64,000 nucleotides of DNA from positions 62,001-126,000 of the forward strand of contig DASSKE010000004.1 in assembly GCA_035690865.1 (NCBI GenBank), given 5' to 3'. Below are positions 61,675 through 64,000 of this stretch, piece by piece. Each line of letters begins with the position of its first letter. The stretch's first letter is position 1. A program made the position numbers and the translations under genes. This DNA is from CAMLQK01 sp035690865 (GTDB lineage Bacteria; Patescibacteriota; Saccharimonadia; Saccharimonadales; UBA4665). A model generated the notes under the pieces. It was not told the DNA's origin. It ran no database searches and saw nothing but the letters and a program-made list of their open reading frames with translations.

Positions 61675-62283
61675 TTAGCGACTTTGTAGGGCGTCAAGGC
61701 CTACTGCCATGGCCGCCAACACTCGCCAATCTTCTTTTTGGTAGGCTTCTTGTGTCATAGAGAGCAAGTAGTGGTCGCGAAAAAGGGTCGTTTTTTGGTA
61801 GCGGCCTACTTCCGCATCGGTTGTTGCATCTGCAAATACAAAGTGGTAGCGCAAAAACAACGTAATAAGATCAATAATGTCGCCCACCACCGGAATCATG
61901 CCACCAAAGCGGCGCATGATAGCAAGCAACTGGCTACTCTCCTTAAGGTTAAATACAACCTGGTCATCTTTATTAAGAACTTGCCACGAGCTATTGAGCA
62001 ACGACTTGGCAAACTGTTTTTTGAAGCTTCCGAGCAGTTTTCCTTGTGGATCTTCTACAGAATAACGACCGTGAATATCGAGCACTTTTTCGGCTTTAAA
62101 GGTAAAAGCAACCTCCGATTTGGTGTCGTCAGTATAAAAAGTGACCTTTTCTTTAAAGGCGAGCCGTTTTTGTTGGGCAAAGGCGAGCATGTCGCCTTTT
62201 TTGCCGTCGTCGGTTGCCTGGTAAATAGCGTATTTGTTAACAAAAGCGGTAATCTTTTGCTCAACGATAAGATGTGGTTTCAT
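61675..62283 (-). CDS. LURP-one/tubby-like fold protein
   Basis: This 202-residue protein has the beta-rich pattern of the LURP-one/scramblase-like family: YSVEDPQGKLLGSFKKQFAK, SSWQVLNKDDQVVFNLKE and, after a hydrophobic helix near MIPVVGDIIDLITLFLRYHF, GRYQKTTLFRDHYLLS. The N-terminus (VEQKITAFVNKYAIYQ) also fits. The function of bacterial members is unknown. TACTAT ends six bases before the ATG, so it may be leaderless. Confidence 0.7.
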   Translation of the reverse strand: MKPHLIVEQKITAFVNKYAIYQATDDGKKGDMLAFAQQKRLAFKEKVTFYTDDTKSEVAFTFKAEKVLDIHGRYSVEDPQGKLLGSFKKQFAKSLLNSSWQVLNKDDQVVFNLKESSQLLAIMRRFGGMIPVVGDIIDLITLFLRYHFVFADATTDAEVGRYQKTTLFRDHYLLSMTQEAYQKEDWRVLAAMAVGLDALQSR

Positions 62284-62332
62284 TGACTAATAGTAGCATA
62301 CTTTTTGACGATACGACATTTCGGTGCCCTGG

Positions 62333-63385
62333 TTAACTTTTGCGAGGCATGGCAAACACCATATGCGCCGTGTACAGGCTGGAGGCCCAGCGAGCTACAA
62401 ACTCATCACGGCCAAGTGTTTCGTTACTGCCGCCGGTTTGCCATGGGCTATTTTGAGGCTCAAACGATGTTCGATCTAAGGGATTATGAAAAGTTACTTT
62501 TTTGCCGTCAGCGTCAAGTAGTACTACCGCATGCAAATTGTCGCCCGAGTCTTCATCAAAACTCCTAATCCCCAGCATGGTATAGACGCTGGTCTCGGGT
62601 TGCGTTTGCTTAACTTTAGCAGCGCGCAACGCAATATCGTCAAAGGTTGCGCCGATGACAATGCGGTTGAGTACTTGCCGCCCGCTCAACTCCCTAAAAA
62701 CGTCGGACGAAAAGGTGCGAAAAAGCGCACCTTCGTCAAAAGATGGATCGTTATGGGCTTGGGTGTTGAGTGTATGTTCTTTGGGAGGTTCCACCACGCC
62801 GTCCATAATGCCGCTAAATATCATGCGATAACAACTAACGCTACAGCTTGCACTGCCTATTTGTTTGATGTACGGTGGCTGATCGAGCGCAAATGGCCGC
62901 GTAACCTCAAAACGATGTGCATAGTCTGGCGCCAGATGCTTAATGTGACGTGCATAGCGCGGGGTTAGCGCACAACGATCTTCCTCGCTAATGCCGTGGC
63001 GGTCCATAGTACGCTGCATGGCCTCGGCATCTGTTAACAGAATCCACTTAGAGAACTCTGCAATCTCTTGGCGCGTAATATGCGGGAATGCGCCTTGCCA
63101 GTCGGCATCAGTACGGAGCAGCACCGATCGAGCAAAATCGTACACCGAACCTTTGGCCGCTTTTATAGCGGGAACATCTTTAGCGCCATTAGCTAGGGCT
63201 TCTACGCGCTCGGTATCCATATCGTCATACCGCTCATCATCACAAGGACGGTGATAGAGCATTTCATCTACAACTGCCGACGAATATTGTGCCGAGACAG
63301 CCAAAGCGCGTTCAATTACTCGCGGGTCGGGACGTAACTCCCCAAGGGGGATGCGGTGGCTCATAGTGTTGTAATAGTATGACAT
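62333..63385 (-). CDS. Peptidase C39-like protein
   Basis: This 350-residue protein has a C-terminal domain with a papain-like arrangement: QIGSASCSVSCYRMIFSG (candidate catalytic Cys), then DNLHAVVLLDADG (His) and VTFHNPLDRTSFEPQ (Asp/Asn). This order fits Peptidase_C39_2-like domains. The N-terminal 170 residues are helical and unrecognised. No signal peptide is seen, so it may act in the cytosol. AAAGGGG lies seven bases before the ATG at 63385, chosen over one at 63364. Confidence 0.6.
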   Translation of the reverse strand: MSYYYNTMSHRIPLGELRPDPRVIERALAVSAQYSSAVVDEMLYHRPCDDERYDDMDTERVEALANGAKDVPAIKAAKGSVYDFARSVLLRTDADWQGAFPHITRQEIAEFSKWILLTDAEAMQRTMDRHGISEEDRCALTPRYARHIKHLAPDYAHRFEVTRPFALDQPPYIKQIGSASCSVSCYRMIFSGIMDGVVEPPKEHTLNTQAHNDPSFDEGALFRTFSSDVFRELSGRQVLNRIVIGATFDDIALRAAKVKQTQPETSVYTMLGIRSFDEDSGDNLHAVVLLDADGKKVTFHNPLDRTSFEPQNSPWQTGGSNETLGRDEFVARWASSLYTAHMVFAMPRKS

Positions 63386-63413
63386 ATTTTTACCCCTTTG
63401 CTACAATACCGTC

Positions 63414-64000
63414 ATGAAGATTATTGAGCAAAGCTCACTCACCCAGCTCTTGGGAGCCTTTTTTGAGAACCCGCAGGTTGTTGATTTTCGGCTTATCACA
63501 CAAGGAAAAGAAAATACTACCATCAAAGTTGATCTGTCCGATGGTCCGATAATTGTCCGTATATGGGGTGAAACGCATGGTTATATGGGTGTACACTCTA
63601 ACGCTGATATTGCCGACGAAGTAGCATTTATGGATTTTTGCCGCCGCAATGGCGCACCTGTGCCGCGGCTCATGCCCGCTAAAGACGGTTCACTTTATCA
63701 AAAAACACCAGACAACTGCTGTTATGCGGTTATGGAATATGTAGATGGCGAAACGCCCCAGAACTTCACCGATGACATGGCCGCGCAGATAGCCAAAACT
63801 ATGGCGCAGATGCATGTGCGCACCGCGGATTTTACTTTTCCGGAGCCGCGCTCTTGGCCTGGCAGTGTGCTTGATATGACCAATGATCGCATTTCAAAGT
63901 ATGAGGCTGGCGAGCTTGCGGTTGATGACGACCAAACCATTACCGAGGCCATTGCACAGTACCGCACACTACTTGCAGCATGCGATCTTTCCGCCCTGCC
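63414..64000 (+). CDS. Aminoglycoside-phosphotransferase-like kinase, 3'-truncated
   Basis: The 195 codons visible begin MKIIEQSSLTQLLG and include a strand-turn-strand ATP site, FRLITQGKENTTIKVDLSDG, and the hinge YAVMEYVDGETPQNFT, followed by a helix with MAQMHVRT. This is the N-lobe and start of the C-lobe of the APH/choline-kinase family. The catalytic HxD segment lies beyond the window. TACAAT (63402-63407) ends six bases before the ATG and is preceded by TGC, so the transcript is probably leaderless. Confidence 0.85.
   Translation, partial: MKIIEQSSLTQLLGAFFENPQVVDFRLITQGKENTTIKVDLSDGPIIVRIWGETHGYMGVHSNADIADEVAFMDFCRRNGAPVPRLMPAKDGSLYQKTPDNCCYAVMEYVDGETPQNFTDDMAAQIAKTMAQMHVRTADFTFPEPRSWPGSVLDMTNDRISKYEAGELAVDDDQTITEAIAQYRTLLAACDLSAL

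Noticed and set aside
1..64000. UGA recoded as glycine
   Set aside because: TGA is used as the stop in normal places, such as the ATGA overlaps of atpZ-atpB and gnd-zwf, and is not found inside conserved domains.
1..64000. CRISPR array, IS element, prophage or integrated plasmid
   Set aside because: No regular repeats, transposase, integrase or phage structural gene set was seen. The beta-helix protein alone is not enough.

Overview
The window reads as a chromosomal segment of a Candidatus Saccharibacteria (TM7)-like member of the candidate phyla radiation. This is inferred from gene content, not proven. The supports are a compact layout with many 1-29 nt gene overlaps, a complete F-type ATP synthase operon, a pgl-gnd-zwf-pgi sugar-phosphate operon, NDH-2 next to a GlcD-type FAD dehydrogenase, cadmium-carbonic-anhydrase-like proteins, an LCP protein and many genes without recognisable homologues. 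UGA is used as a normal stop (for example in the ATGA junctions), so the UGA-Gly code of Gracilibacteria/Absconditabacteria does not apply. I saw no IS element, prophage, CRISPR array or rRNA. One tRNA gene (tRNA-Gln, anticodon TTG) is present.

Layout. 1-7421: atp operon (atpZ-like, B, E, F, H, A, G, D, C), with two unrecognised genes inserted between atpG/atpD and atpD/atpC and translationally coupled to them. 7418-9992: a divergent pair of carbonic-anhydrase-like paralogues and an aquaporin. 10072-13840: a small unknown gene whose 3' end overlaps a UvrD-type helicase-nuclease. 13910-17670: an unknown gene, NDH-2 and a divergent FAD-linked dehydrogenase. 17713-21996: two tandem paralogues of an unrecognised family and a convergent SF2 helicase with an unusual long C-terminus. 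22017-25432: MscS channel, a prephenate-dehydratase-like protein lacking the catalytic Arg, and an LCP ligase. 25524-34534: a one-direction run with membrane protein, pgl, gnd, zwf, pgi, CPA2 antiporter, Nudix-like and MYG1-like genes. 34531-38530: propeller-like, secreted, PspC and unknown genes.

38531-52765 is a surface-polymer island. A small secreted protein ending in a PEYG/transmembrane/RRR sorting signal lies directly before a protein that fuses an exosortase (Cys-Arg-His triad visible) to a polysaccharide pyruvyltransferase. Converging on it is a seven-gene operon: a DUF1616-like protein, a GT2-GT4 fusion, two GT4 enzymes, a DUF2206-type membrane protein, a flippase and a beta-helix protein. 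A secreted GH39-like hydrolase diverges from that operon. Together they suggest that a glycan is built in the cytosol, flipped, possibly pyruvylated, and attached to or associated with a sorted surface protein. 52762-64000 holds single small genes: Nudix, MetE-like barrel, nucleotidyltransferase-like, HAD, tRNA-Gln, Pr6Pr-type membrane protein, SRPBCC, MFS, a MarR-VOC regulatory unit, a LURP-like protein, a C39-like peptidase and an APH-like kinase cut by the window end.

A window-wide pattern: at least 16 genes that begin transcription units have a good -10 hexamer ending only 6-9 nt before the start codon and no Shine-Dalgarno sequence, which predicts leaderless mRNAs. Genes inside operons use Shine-Dalgarno sites or stop/start overlaps.
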